Shown here: positions 12,977-25,571 of the stretch, piece after piece
Numbering within the stretch: position 1 is the first letter of the stretch
How the letters are laid out: every line of letters starts with the position of its first letter
From: Styela clava
Taxonomy: Eukaryota > Chordata > Ascidiacea > Stolidobranchia > Styelidae
Assembly: GCF_964204865.1 (NCBI RefSeq)
Contig: NC_135254.1
Coordinates: forward strand, 14,947,001-15,011,000
Direction: 5' to 3'
Length of the DNA: 64,000 bases
Notes under the pieces: model-generated
Told to the model about the DNA's origin: nothing
Databases searched by the model: none
What the model saw: only the letters and a program-made list of their open reading frames with translations
Translations under genes and position numbers: made by a program

Positions 12977-13255
12977 CAGGGGTGGGTAAGGTTTTTGGAC
13001 CAAGGGCCTAAAATTTTGCCCACTTAGACTTGCGGGACATGAAAGTGAGACGTAAAAAGTTTTATTTTAAGAACAATATTTACAGTGTTACAAAAGCAAA
13101 AGTGGAAAACAATAAGACTCGTGCCAAAACTAAATTTAATCGTAATCTCAATAAATTCCTTCAGCTATTTTTTATCTGAAACATCAAAATTTGGGCCAGA
13201 TTGGATTACTCAACGGGCCGGATTTGTCCCGCGCGCCGTAGTTTGCTCATGTCAG
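12977..13255. mobile_element. ~280-bp non-autonomous hAT-like element
   Basis: The left end CAGGGGTGGGTAAGG and a right end reading outward as CTGACATGAGCAAACTACGG are the diverged inverted termini typical of small hAT elements. Both ends share the GGGCC/GGGCCGGAT-type subterminal composition of that class. The flanks agctagat and agctatga look like a decayed 8-bp target duplication. There is no coding capacity. It stands out as GC-richer than its surroundings. Confidence 0.6.
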
Positions 13256-14142
13256 AGCTATGACCGCTGAGTTACTTCATTCTTATCTAAGTTAGGAATA
13301 CGCAAGTAAAAAAGTAGAAAACGAATCAATATACAGAACCATGTTTCAAAATTCCTCTGAGTTGGAATGGTGCTTGAGCGGCTGGTACTCTATTAGGCAT
13401 TGGGCATGCCTGATTAGTTGGAAACTGAGTGGGTACATTTCAATTGTAACGTTACCAGTTAGTAAGTCGTTGGTTACCGTTGCCATTTTGCTGTTTAGCC
13501 ATTTTTGCGTAGATAAACTCGTTCGCCTATACCCCGGAAAACATTTGTTATCATGCAACAGACTCCTCTTAACACCAAGTGCCTAATTGACTGTTTTAGG
13601 AAGTATTTTCAGATGGTATGAATCTGGTGTCACGACAGAGTTATTGCATCATGGTCTGGGGTCTTAAACGATATCTGTTCTGTAACCCACCATACCAAGG
13701 GTCACTCACTATTATTAACAGAATATGACGATCGTAAAAGTTTATTTAGACCATTGTGATGAAAATAAAACATGCCATATTTTAATAACGTGTTTTCTGG
13801 AGTTAGTTTTCTAACGTTATTGTTCTTATGGGCCGTTTCTGAACCTTCATTCCGAACAAGCGAATACGGATGTGTAAGGAGCTACTATTTTTTTGATAAA
13901 TCCGACTCTTTCTGGTTCATTCTCCTAATTTATTACACACATGAATCTTGAGGCTTCGAGTAGCAACTTTTAACTTCAACATCAACCACATGAGGCTGTT
14001 TCTTTGATTTTTGTTTGAAATCGGGTACGATGCCACAACTGCAATGAGAGAATGAATGGTGGTTCAAATGGAGGCTAGGTATGGGCAATGGCATTAGTTC
14101 ACTCTCAAGAAATGCAATTTTTGCATCAAGTATTATAAACTA
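13256..14142. other. intergenic, nothing recognised
   Basis: Open frames at 13341-13586 (+) and 13346-13558 (-) overlap each other and show no family features, so I treat them as chance. Nothing else was identified. Confidence 0.4.
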
Positions 14143-14438
14143 GAATTCGGTTGGAAACCGAAGACTTATCGATCGAAGGTTAGGGGATCCCCCAAAACAG
14201 TGGTCTTTCTCCATAGTGACACCGTGTGTCCCATCACTAATTAATTAATAACTCGCTAATTATACGACATAATACATCCAAAATCAATACGCTTCTGATC
14301 CGAGCTAAGATGGATGCACATGCAAAATTTGGAGCAGATTGAACCTCGCTTTCGTGAGATATCGCATGTATCTAACACACAGACATACAGACAAATACCT
14401 ATCAACATACTTACCGATCAAGATCAATAAGTAATTAT
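14143..14438 (-). repeat. ~290-bp interspersed repeat, copy B
   Basis: Minus-strand copy of the HINE-like repeat. It keeps the 5' hairpin (CTTATTGATC / GATCGGTAAG), the core with TCTCACGAAAGCGAGG, the TTAATTAATTAG tract, the inverted GATCGATAAG and a degraded 3' hairpin (ccgaattc end). The GTCT tract is short here, with only a few GTCTG units left. Confidence 0.72.
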
Positions 14439-16056
14439 GTTACATGTAACACCATGCAATAAGTCAAGTAAATATTCGCATTCCCACGCGAATAAAAATT
14501 CATGAATAGTTTGTGTTCAACCAACATAACATCACCAACCTTGCATAATTTGGGATAGGATAACACGAGGCAACCTTATTGATTGATTTTAATCGTGATT
14601 TTGCGAGATTTCCTTGCATACGCATAATCAATAAGAACAAAGTCTGGTAACGCAGAATGAAACGTGTAAAGCTGATCGTTGGGAATAAGCCCGCAATCAG
14701 CGGTAATAGCAGACTGTACACGTATAGATGACGTTTAGCGCTCGCGGACATTTTTATTTTTCTAATCCTCTCGCCTTAACCTGGATCAATTTCGACACAA
14801 TAACGTTAATTTAGCTTTATTAGTAAGCGGGGATAACATGTGCTAGTCTAGGTCAGTCTGAGTTAATCTCAAGGTGAAAGTTAAACTGGAATTCAGCCAG
14901 ACTTGAAAGAGAAAATATTCACCAGTAAGCGTCTATGAGGGTACGTACCAAAACATTATTATTCTGATATGTATATGGAATTAGTTTTTTTTGATAAGAT
15001 ACGAAATATTTATGTACTCTAAGCCCTATAGGGTCGAAAATGCTAATTAGATGATAGTCTTCAACGAAATTAGAATATGAAATCTGATTAAATAAAAAAC
15101 ATGACTGAAATATGAAAAATACATAGCGCTGCACTGATTTTCAGAATTATATATACATAAACATAATCAGATGACAGCTTTCTAACAGAACTTATATTTA
15201 AAGATCGTAACTATTCAATTTGGTTTATAAACTGGACACCCATTCTGGTAATACGACAAGACCTCAATTCTGATTCTTGGAATGATGTACGTTTGTATCA
15301 TGATGTTTAGATGTTAAAATGATATGATCAATATGAGTTTGAAAATATTTTTGATGTATTTCGACTGGCATTAATTCACGAAAAACCCCAAAAATGGATT
15401 TTTTTTCCTATGTGAAGAATACCAAATTTTCGAAAATCCCAAATGCTGAGGACATCATTTATCTTTTTAAAACATCCGTTTAGGTCGATATTTTTCGAAC
15501 TTCCACGCAGCCATAGGGTTTAATTTTTGCCACAATTCAAAATGATCTAGTTTAAATCGCTTCGGGCAGTGTTTTCATTTTAGCGTTCATATACACGCTC
15601 TGTAGGAAGGTTGAATCGTTGTATTGAAGAGTTTTTGAGGATAATGTTACTCGAATAAGCATGTAGATATCATGTTAATGCCCTTGAGAATCAGAAATAA
15701 ACATTTGCTAAATATCTTTAACTATCAACACTCAACTCAAAACTAAAGTTTGTCATCTATGACTTCGAAGGAGCGTGAACAATTGTTCTAATAATGACAG
15801 CACGCAATGATATTGAAAAAATGATAGAATACTTTGCATTTTTAGCTCTTCGCATTAAGCTTCTTGGTTTTTGTACGTTTTGTTGTAATTTTTTCTCTTG
15901 TTCGAATCATTTTTAACTTTGTAACCATTGTAAATGCATGTATGCCCGCATTATCGGGTACTGTTGAATGAAAGCGAGTCCAACTACTAAAAAATAGAGT
16001 TATTCTCTATAAAAAAAGACTAGTAATCGATTCCAATTTTCATGCAGGTCTTCAGG
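14439..16056. other. intergenic upstream of fucosyltransferase 2
   Basis: No gene is supported. An acceptor-like sequence (ttttcatgcag) ends at 16047, just before the second fucosyltransferase start, so a 5' non-coding exon probably lies somewhere in this stretch. Unlike the first and third copies, I found no clear short ATG exon with a donor here. Confidence 0.4.
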
Positions 16057-17578
16057 ATGGCCAAGGCGCGAACGAGCAAGTGGAGGATGAAACATTTGAC
16101 AACGCTATTTATCATCTGTTTTGTTTGGTACGCAATTATTACAAGGAGAAAATTTTCCGACGATAAAGAAAGCCTGTTACGATTATTTTATCGCTTAGGA
16201 CATTTTGGAAAGGAAGCAAGTACAACAAATCCGCCATCTCCATTTTCTGTTAGACAGCTATCACTTTCAAAAGCGGAAAAGGAACGAAAAGTCGCTCATG
16301 ACCGTTTTCAAAAAAACGTAAACAAAAAAGAGAAACACGATAGTCCCAAAAAAATTATTCAAAACGATATTGATGTCACAATAAACACGAAACCACCTAT
16401 AATACTTGTTTGGAAAGCAATGGAGTACCAAATGAAAAACTATAAAACGTTTTTGGAATATTATGCACCAGAAAATTGTGGAGGTTGCCAGGTGACAACA
16501 AATAGATCATTGGTAAAAGAATGTGCTGCTTTGGTTCATTTCAACTCACCCGATCTCAGGAAATTTCTTGATGTTCCAGATCCAAAGTATAGGTGAGGTT
16601 TAAGTTTTAGAACATTTCTAATTAAGTCCTACAAACATATTTATTCATAATTGAGCTGATATTGATCTATTACTTTGATCAAGTGAAACCAAACTGGTTT
16701 GTATGTTTAGTAAAACACATTTATTTTCATATAAAAATTCGCTTCTATATTGCAGAAATCCAGATCAAATTTATGCATTTTGGTCTCGCGAAACTCCAGC
16801 GAAGACTCAACATTTCAAGAATGAATTAAAGAGCGATACATTTGATAAAATTTTCAATCTAACTATCAATTTTCGTCATGATTCAGATATAGTTGATTAT
16901 TTTGGAAACATAGAATACGAACTCAGAATATTTAAACAAAGGAACAAACGCAACATGGCAATTGACAAAATCTACAAGCAAAAGAACGCTCTTGCAATAT
17001 GGATAGTAAGCAACTGCGACAGTACCTATGGAGCCGCAGAACGAATGAAATATGCTAAATCGTTAATCAAGGCTGGTCTCAGTTTAACAACTTATGGCGA
17101 TTGTTTCAATAATCGCTTCTCTGGACCTGATATGAACAAAGAAATAATGCGTCATAAATTTTACATGTCTCTCGAAAACTCTATACATTGTCCAGATTAT
17201 GTTTCAGAAAAGTTTTGGAGAAATGGATTACGAGCAGGTGCAGTTCCCGTAGTTTGGGGACCGACGCGAGAAGACGTTGCTCGTATTGCTCCAAAACATT
17301 CATATATTCACAGCGAAGATTTTAAAACTCCAGAAGATTTAGTAAAGTACTTGAATTATTTGGATAAAAATGACACAGCTTACAGGGAATATCATGCATG
17401 GCGTTTTGAACCAATAGATGAGTCCATTCCAGAAGAAGACATTGTACCTAATCATTATTCAACATTTTGTAGACTTTGTAAAAAAGTTACTAAAAAACCA
17501 CTAGTTCATCAAACAATTCCTTCGGTAACAAAGTGGCTTTATGAAACTGGATATGTTGATGATAAATGCTTCAAATAA
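16057..17578 (+). CDS. alpha-1,3-fucosyltransferase-like (GT10), copy 2
   Basis: Exons 16057-16592 and 16756-17578 are joined over a 163-bp intron at exactly the same phase-2 Arg codon as the other two copies, giving 452 aa. The anchor lies at residues ~13-29 ('HLTTLFIICFVWYAIITR'). The stem is short and lysine-rich. The GT10 N-terminal domain starts with 'PPIILVWKAMEYQMKNYK' and the C-terminal donor-binding block reads 'FYMSLENSIHCPDYVSEKFW' then 'NGLRAGAVPVVWGP'. All hallmark residues of the fucosyltransferase family visible in copy 1 are present. I chose the ATG at 16057 over the in-frame ATG at 16042, because the latter spans the acceptor tgcag. An ATTAAA at ~17606 may be the poly(A) signal. 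Expected role: Golgi glycan fucosylation. The acceptor substrate may differ from copy 1, since stems and loops have diverged. Confidence 0.92.
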
Positions 17579-18899
17579 ACGGCTAAATTATATTTAAAAT
17601 GCTTTATTAAATCTATGCATCGTTATATACCTGTACAGGTACTTTTCGCATTATTTTATTCCCGCCTAATGTTGTAGTTGAGAGATAAGATCCATCTCAT
17701 ACGGTTATAGTTAGAACTTGAAAGGGCTTGCGCTGAATTTAGCGGATGAACTTTTCCTATGAATCGTTAACCATCTTTGTAAAAGTAATAGTCATAATCG
17801 CGATCACTACTTACTACTGTATTTTAGGATTTTCAATTCTATTCGAGAAATATGTAAGCTTATGGGGAAGTTTGAATATCTCAATAACCATTATCTGCAT
17901 GCCATGTACAAGTGTTGAAATATATTTCACTGGTCTATCATTTGTTGAATAGAGATGAAATACAAAATTAAAGAAGTTTTTTTTCTGAAATGAACACATA
18001 AATATATATTACCGGAGTCCGGAATATATTGTTTTCAGACTTGGATTCATTTGCTGTGCTCTTGCAACTGTTCTTTGCCAAGAAAACAAGACTTGTTGGT
18101 ATATTTCTGGCAACCCATTTACGTTTTTGTCTGAAGTGGTACTGTCGTTTTCGGGTCTTTTGGAAATGTGACTGCCGGAGTGCACATCGAATATGGTGTG
18201 ATCAAACGAATTCTATTTCTAAAAAACAATAGCTCAGTACTGTCAGTAGCTAGAAGAAGGGATGAAATCGTCAATCAAATTACTGGTATTATGTCTTAAC
18301 GTTACCAGTACATAACAGACAGCCGAAAAAATAGTTTAGCCTGCTACAGCCACCCATGAAAATAAGATTCCAGATCAAGACCAAGGTCAACTACTTATTC
18401 AAATCTTAGATACAGTATAGCCTACTTAAAAAAGCCATGAACAGTGAAATGATATCACCGAAGTTCGTAACACTATTGATTAATGCATTTACTACTACCC
18501 GTTCTCCACAAACTTCACTTTCCAGTTTTTAAGTTACCGTATGTGACTTTGCGTGTACCGTATTTCATTGTCAGCGAAATAGGCGACCACAAAAATATTC
18601 ACCCACAGTTTAAGAACCACGGAATTAGCCTAGTCCGTCGTGTATCTCTCAATTATATATGACCATAAAACTGTATAACTAATAGTTTACAGTTTACACT
18701 TACAGACTACCTCGAATGTTTATCAGAACTCCAATATCCTAACTTCTGAGTAATATGCTAACGTACTCCAACTAAACAAAAAACAGACAGTATATTCGAA
18801 AAAAAATTAAACTGCACTTAACCGGCATAAATCTCACATTAACCAACAAGGTCACCCGAATAAGACTGCTTCTGCATCGTTCGGATCAACTGTTTTTCA
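17579..18899. other. intergenic, no supported gene
   Basis: The 3' flank of fucosyltransferase 2 is followed by AT-rich DNA. Short open frames at 17746-17952 and 18029-18232 have no recognisable features. The left edge of the LINE remnant that follows cannot be placed precisely and may begin as early as ~18.8 kb. Confidence 0.4.
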
Positions 18900-18959
18900 A
18901 GTCCGCATTTGGGCACTAATAAACGAAGATGTAAAAAAATTCTAAATTCCTATTTGAAT

Positions 18960-21760
18960 ATCGAAAGACGCAAACAGTTCATGCAAATGCAGCAATAAAT
19001 ATAAATAAATTAAAGGATATTAACTCTTGGTAGATAGTATCGTAAGTAAGTAGTGACAGGATTGCATAATTATCATGACGTTTTTCCCGCGGAAACAAAT
19101 CCCCGGCCTTAAACACAATGGTATAACAGCAATCGAAGATTCCGAAAAAGCTGAGCTTCTGGCGAGTTCGTTCTCGGCAGGTCAGTAGCAATGAAAACTA
19201 CTCCCCGAAATTTCTTTAAAGAAAGATCGCATTCAAATCCTCACATGACGTAACAATCTTCAAGGCTAATCACAAATTGGATAAAAATATCACAATGAAA
19301 GAACTCAATCAAGTTTTAAAACCAAGAAAAAGCACTGCTCCAGGAATAGACAAGATTTGCTACGCGATGCTTATAAAATTGCCCGCATAATGTAAAGACA
19401 TATTACTCAAGATGTTCAATTTGATTTTGAACAAAGGGAGTATTCCAGATACCTGGAAACGCTCTGTTGTAATTCCGATTCTTAAATCCAATAAACAAAA
19501 AGACCAACCATCTTCATATAGGCCTATATCTTTAACTAGCAGTTTATGTAAGGTCTTGGAAAGAATTATAGTTCGCAGACTGAATTGGTTTGTTGAAAAA
19601 AAATGGCATATTATGTAGAGAACAGAGCGGTTTTAGGTGGAGGAGATCTACAACTGATGCATATCTAAAATTTCACGATGACATATATAAAGCTTTACCA
19701 AATAAAAGATCTGTACTTGGCATTTTCTTAGACATGGAAAAAGCTTATAGCATGGTATGGAAAGTGGGACTGTTATACAAACTATATAACATTGGTGTCA
19801 CCGGGAAAATTTGGCTTTTCGTTGCATCTTTTCTGACGGATCGTTCATTTCAGGTTAGAGTAGGCAGTCGTCTTTCAAGTATATTCTCATTAGAAAACGG
19901 AATTCCTCAAGGGAGCGTAATCAGTCCACTGCTATTCAATATAATGATAAACGATATGCCTAGTACTATTTCATCAGATAATGTTGGATTGTTTGCAGAC
20001 GATAGCGCTCTATGGCACATTGGGCTCAAAATTGTAGATTTAATCATTTCCTCTCAGAACTGGTTGGATTGCATTCAGTCCTGGTGCAATCAATGGGGTT
20101 TTAAGATCTCGGTCACAAAACCGATAGTTGTACTCTTCACCCGAAAGAGAAAATTACTACCAATAGAACTACACATAAACGGTGTAATACTACCAGTCAG
20201 GAATGAAGTAAGATACCTCGGAGTCTATTTCGATAGGCGCTTAAATTATAAGAGACATATCGAATATGTTGTACAAAAATGTAGTAAACGGATTAATCTG
20301 CTGCGTTTGCTTATTGGCTAGCTGGGGAGCTAACAAATCACCCCTTTTGTCATTGTACAGATCCCTAGTTCGACCCATTATGGAATATGGTATGGAAGTC
20401 TATTTTTCAGCATCAATGAATGCCACAAGAAAAATCGAAATTATCCAATCTCAATGTCTACGCATCGCTGCAGGTGGCATGATGAGTACGCCTAAAATTG
20501 CTTTACAAGTTTGTTGTAATGAGATGCCATTTAGTGTACGACGACTACAATTATGCCTCTTATATAAGGCTAAACTGCTAACATTTGTTGACCATCCTTG
20601 CCACGAAGTCATCGAACACTCAGGGAAATGAAATATTTCCCAACTCTCCAACATTTCGTACATTTGGTATGATTGCAAGGACTTTCGATATTGACAAATT
20701 GGATATTAGTATTATTAAAGCCGAAGAAATTTCCCCATGGTATTTGATGAAATTAATATTGACGATGCATTATCGAATATACTTTTTCCTTGGTATACGC
20801 CCGACCAAACAAAAGCTATAAGTTTGGAATATATAAATGAATCCTATCAATCACACGTGCATATCTATACCGATGGATCAAAAATTGATGACAAATGCGG
20901 TGCTGCGGTTTATGTTCCATATAATAATTCTCGCATGGGTTTTAGGCTAGACAAAGACTGTTCCTCGTTTGATTGCGAAGTTTTTGCAATATATAGTGCC
21001 CTTACATGGTCAAAAAATAACTATAAAGGGAATATACTTATCATATCGGATTGTATGTCTGCTATACACGCTATAAATAATAACTCGGATCAAATTAGTA
21101 ATATATCTTCAAATATTCAGACTTGTCTTTTTGAGTTACAGGAACAAGGATGCAAAATAACACTACTATGGGCTCCAGGACATGTTGGCATTCCGGGTAA
21201 CGAAGTCGCCGACAAAATAGCAAAGGTATCAGCGGCGAAAGTCGATGTGGACAAAAGATTATCCCAATCACAAAACAAAGTCAAATCACAAATTCGACAA
21301 TTTTGCGCTAATAAATGGGATCAACAGTTTATACACAGTGACCAAGCGTTTCATTACAAGACATTTTCCCCTCAAATGAAGACAGCATCAAGAATTCCAC
21401 TTGGTCACCACGAATAATGGACAAAATTTTATTTCGACTTCAGACGGGACATTGCCGTTTAATTGGGCACCTCCATAAAATAGGATGCCATAATAATGGA
21501 CTTTGCGATTTCTGTGATTCACCAGAGACAGTAGAACATTTTCTAATGAACTGTCGTGCATATAGAAATAAAAGACGCATACTAAAGATGAAATGCCGCG
21601 ATTATGGCATTGAATTTCAACTCAAAGCTATCTTACGCGACCCTAGCATTGCCCCTGCTCTTGTTGATTTTGTGAAATCTACCAAGAGAGTACTATAGCC
21701 ATATACAAAATTTTGATTTAAATTGTCTGGCGCAAAAGACTCAAAAAAAAAAAAAAAAGC
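18960..21760 (+). mobile_element. 5'-truncated LINE with reverse transcriptase and RNase H (I/Jockey-like), inactive
   Basis: The 3' part of a non-LTR retrotransposon. In order it shows: a pre-RT segment (~19110-19190, 'EDSEKAELLASSF'); RT blocks 'KSTAPGIDKICYAM' (~19330), 'SYRPISLTSSLCKVLERI', 'SGFRWRRSTTDA', 'LDMEKAYSMVW', 'GIPQGSVISPLLFN' and the catalytic 'FADDSALW' (~19994); a thumb/connection region; an RNase H domain with 'YTDGSKID' (~20868), 'CEVFAIYSAL', 'SDCMSAIHAI' and 'WAPGHVGIPGNEVADKIAK'; and a terminal Cys-His segment (C-x2-C...H-x4-C, ~21505-21565). Reading switches frame about five times and meets stops, so it cannot be translated. It ends near a poly(A) run at 21746-21761. 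RNase H together with a poly(A) tail points to the I group of elements; the clade is not certain. The 5' edge is approximate. Confidence 0.88.
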
Positions 21761-21910
21761 GCCATATATTACCATACCACACACACACGTGGAAACTAAA
21801 TTCACAAAATCTTCGAAACGTTTAATATAATAACAGTTAGTTCTGGAACAGTCATAATGTAAAGAAATAGAAAAGCAGTTGAAAAACTCAAAACTTGGAA
21901 ACATTTTAAA

Positions 21911-22205
21911 CGAGAATATCGGTCAGAGACCGAAGACTTATCGACCGAAAGTTAGGGGATCCCCCAAAACAGCTCTCTTACTCCATAGTGACACCTTGTG
22001 TCCCATCGCTAATTAATTGATAACTCGCTAATTATACGACATAATTCGCCCAAAATCAATAGGCTTCTGGTCCGAGATAAGATGAATGCACATGCAAAAT
22101 CTGGAGCAGATTCAATCCCGCTTTCGTGAGATATCGCGTGCATCTAACAGACATACAGACAGACAGACAAATACCTATCAACATACTTACCGATTAAAAT
22201 CGATG
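21911..22205 (-). repeat. ~290-bp interspersed repeat, copy C
   Basis: Minus-strand copy with a well-kept 3' hairpin (cggtc-aga-gaccg), the subterminal ACTTATCGAC, the GGGGATCCCCCAAAACAG segment shared with copies B and F, and a GTCTGTCTGTCTGT tract. It lies 150 bp beyond the LINE poly(A) run. Confidence 0.75.
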
Positions 22206-25200
22206 TGTAACAAGAAGGTTCGGCGTGTTCCGTGGCAGTTTTAAATATGCTTTAATAATTGCAATCCCAGGATTCGTGTATTGCTATGCGCGCCATATCA
22301 TTTGGCGCCCTATCCGGCAAGAAACTCTGGCGACTATATAGCCTTGAAACTCTGATTCTCAATGGTCTCAGAGGTTATTGCGTACTTACAATAGGGTCGC
22401 TGTTCAGCATACCATTTTCACGCGTCACCTCAATTTTGTGATTATCTGTCCTCTTAATCTGCGACGAAAGCAAAAATGCAAACTTGCGTATCACGTTACA
22501 TAACTGGTTACAAGTGAGTATTGTTTTCAATCGAGTTTGTAATGTATTCCTTGACATCGTGTATCTGGATACCCGAGTTTGCCTATATTCTGCTCGTGTG
22601 GTAGAGAATATAAAATTCTGCAGATAATTCGACCGACGTAAATATCTTTTTCCAATTTAATTCATTGCTGGTAGAAAACTTATTTTAGGTTGTATAATTT
22701 TGAAGCCCAAAATGGTTTGAGTTGGCCACCTTGATGCTAACCCAAGAATACGATTTCCTGGACGGGTAGAACGGGGTTTAACAGATAATAATATAGGTAT
22801 CATGTATTTCCACTCGTGATTGTGTTTTATGTTTTTAATGACACGGCATAACTTTGAGCCGAAATAATATTGTCATGAGAATGAGATATTTGTGAACGTT
22901 TTCCAACAATCAAATTTTATTAATTCAGCAAAAAAAAATTCAAAGAGTTTTTGTTTTCACTCAATGAAAATAAATATAAAAATTATATCATCAAGATTTT
23001 CATCTTTGTGTCAGTTCGACAGTGGCTCTCATTTTGCAATACGTCACCAAGTGGAAAATTACACACGGCAATCATTATATATCGCTAAACTCGCATGCGT
23101 CAAACAGGCCTTCTAGGCATAACTTATGAATAGATAAAAAAAAAACTATCAAGATATTTATATGATATGACTTCTGTGATTCACGCTTCTTTATCGGTTT
23201 TATTTCAACCGCCAAACTGTTGCAAATAAGAGCATGTGCAGCAGTATGGAATATGAAGGTAAGATATTATTCTATTGATTTATTTTTTGTTATGTTTATA
23301 TTTTGACAAAAATTACCGGAACCGTGACAATGAGGTAAGTTTTTATGAGGTTAAAAACTATTTAATTAATTTAAAAAAGTATTTTAATTAGTTTTTAAGG
23401 TTGAAATGGTAAAGTTTTCAAATTCAGACATTTATTCGACCCTATTTACTTTTTAACCTTTTAAACGGGAAAAGATTTGGAATAATTAAATTAATTAAAA
23501 AATTGAAACAAATTCAGTTTTAGAATTTTTTTAAACCGGTTGAATTTTGAAATACTCCTTGAAATTTCAAAATGAATGATAGTTTGAAATTAAATGTCTA
23601 TCTAGACTCCTATGGATTTTGAGGTTCTCATTTCTTAAAAATAGGTATGAAAATTATAATATCAAGATTGCTTACTCTGAATCTGTTCGGCAATTCCTCC
23701 TTGCATTATTCACTACGATGCGAAGTAAAAATTACGCACGTAAATCACAATATATCGCTCGACTCGCGTGGGTCATGCGTCGAACAGATCCCTGAGGCAA
23801 AAGTTTTGAAGAGATAAGGAAATTTCAAGCAATTTATGTGGAATGGTGTTTTATGACTCACGTTTGTTTATCTGTTTTATTTCAGAGAGTTACATGTTGC
23901 AAGACAGAGCACATGGAGTAGCATGAAAGTGGGAAAATGAAGGTAAAATATTATTCTCTTAATTTCTTTTCTCGGAATTTAAAAAAAATGCAATTTCGAG
24001 ATACCTTTTCATTTGGGTATTCGGAAATTATATTCTCGATTTCATCTTGTAATTGTTTGTTTTATAACATGCTGTATGTAACAATAACAATTTAGCTTGA
24101 TCATTTGATAGAAAATTGTTCCGCGAAATATACGAAGTTTGGTTCAGGGTTGCGTTTGGCATAGAGTTCAGTTAGGCCTAATTTCTTTTTTGTATGATTT
24201 CTTTTATTCCGGTGGTTAGAATACTGAATAAAACCAACTTTAATAGATCTGTTATTTAAAACCCATTCCACGCGGCAAATGTGGAATAAACAAACATTGA
24301 TAATACATTAAGCTTGGTCAAAAAAGCACAAATTTGCATTTTTCATGATTTTGGTCAAATTGCGTTTTGTTTGTTGGATAGATTCGTAAAGTTCAGCTTG
24401 TTTAGGAATTTATTTATATTTTTAGTTATAGTAATAGAAGTTGAATATTTGCAAAGCAATGTTGAAGACTTGAGGATTTGATGTTTTCGTGGAAACTCGT
24501 TATTTCTTTCATCATTGGTAGTAGTTCTTCGCTTAATTAACCTTATTTATTTCTAGGTGTAAATAACCAGTCTAATCTTGTCATTGAAATATGTAGACGA
24601 GTAAACGATAAGACTATACGCATGAACGTAAATGATTGAACACCGTCAAGAGGTTACGCCACTTATGTGAACCACAACGACCTCGGGGATTATATCGTTT
24701 TTACTGTATATTATTTATAAAAACTGTCTAAAAATCATATTCGCTTCACAATTATTTACGAAACACTTACTATTTTCTGGGGGCATTCAGATTGTTTAAA
24801 GATAAGGTATTACTCAGGATGAGAATATATTAATATAGCACTGATTTGTATATATTTACAATTATTCACGAAAGGTAAAAACATACTGGGGATTTGGGGG
24901 TAGCCGTATCTATAATGGTTACACAAAACGCCTGCTGTTGAAATACACCGCCAATACTCAATTATCCGACAGAGTGTCGGAATCGAAGGCATTAGCATTT
25001 TATGATAATATATACAGTGGTACAACAAGTAAAATTTGTCGCCGTTGGCAATGTTTTGGTTATATCTTTATTGGAATCGATGATTATTAATATTTTGGGT
25101 TGGTATAATGTACAAATGTGACATCATTGATATAAAAACAAATTTCATTCATATTTAAGTGTAAAACATATTGAGTGATTAGGTCAGTCAAAAATGGACC

Positions 25201-25571
25201 GCATGCAAATGGAGTGGAGTTACCCAGGAAGAGTAAATCAACTTTGATCCCGGTGATCAAACATTCAATATGGTCTTTATTACAAATGCGCTATAATGAG
25301 AACCTAAAAGGTATAAACTTATACGGATTCTGTACAGCGTACACATGAATTTTAGCATTCGACGATTTTTAATCAGATTGACTGAAGATAATATGCGGAG
25401 TCAATCGAGTTTTTAAATCTCGATTTAACGCAAAACCTGCCTCCGGCAAGGCGGTAATTATTTTTATATAATGCTGTTTGATGTGTATTACGTTGATTCG
25501 GTATGAAACGTGTTCAATAACACATGCGAACGATTCTGTTCGTTTCGACAAACTTCAAAATAATAAACGCA
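22206..25571. other. intergenic upstream of fucosyltransferase 3, with a diverged tandem duplication
   Basis: No gene is supported. Two diverged copies of a ~310-bp stretch (about 22975-23285 and 23640-23960, ~670 bp apart) are visible; each ends in ATGAAG followed by GTAA. They could be alternative first exons or promoters of the third fucosyltransferase, or an old repeat. The rest (24.0-25.5 kb) is AT-rich with nothing recognised. Confidence 0.4.
22975..23960 (+). repeat. diverged tandem duplication, each copy ending in ATGAAG|GTAA
   Basis: Shared landmarks occur in the same order in both copies: AATTATA..ATCAAGATT, a 'ttcgrca' segment, AATATATCGCT.GACTCGC, ATGCGTC.AACAG, a 'gatwagra' stretch, 'GACTCACG.TT.TTTATC.G', TTTTATTTCA, and ATGAAGGTAA.ATATTATTCT. 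The copies are clearly old. Function is unknown; the paired donor-like ends suggest duplicated first exons. Confidence 0.5.
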
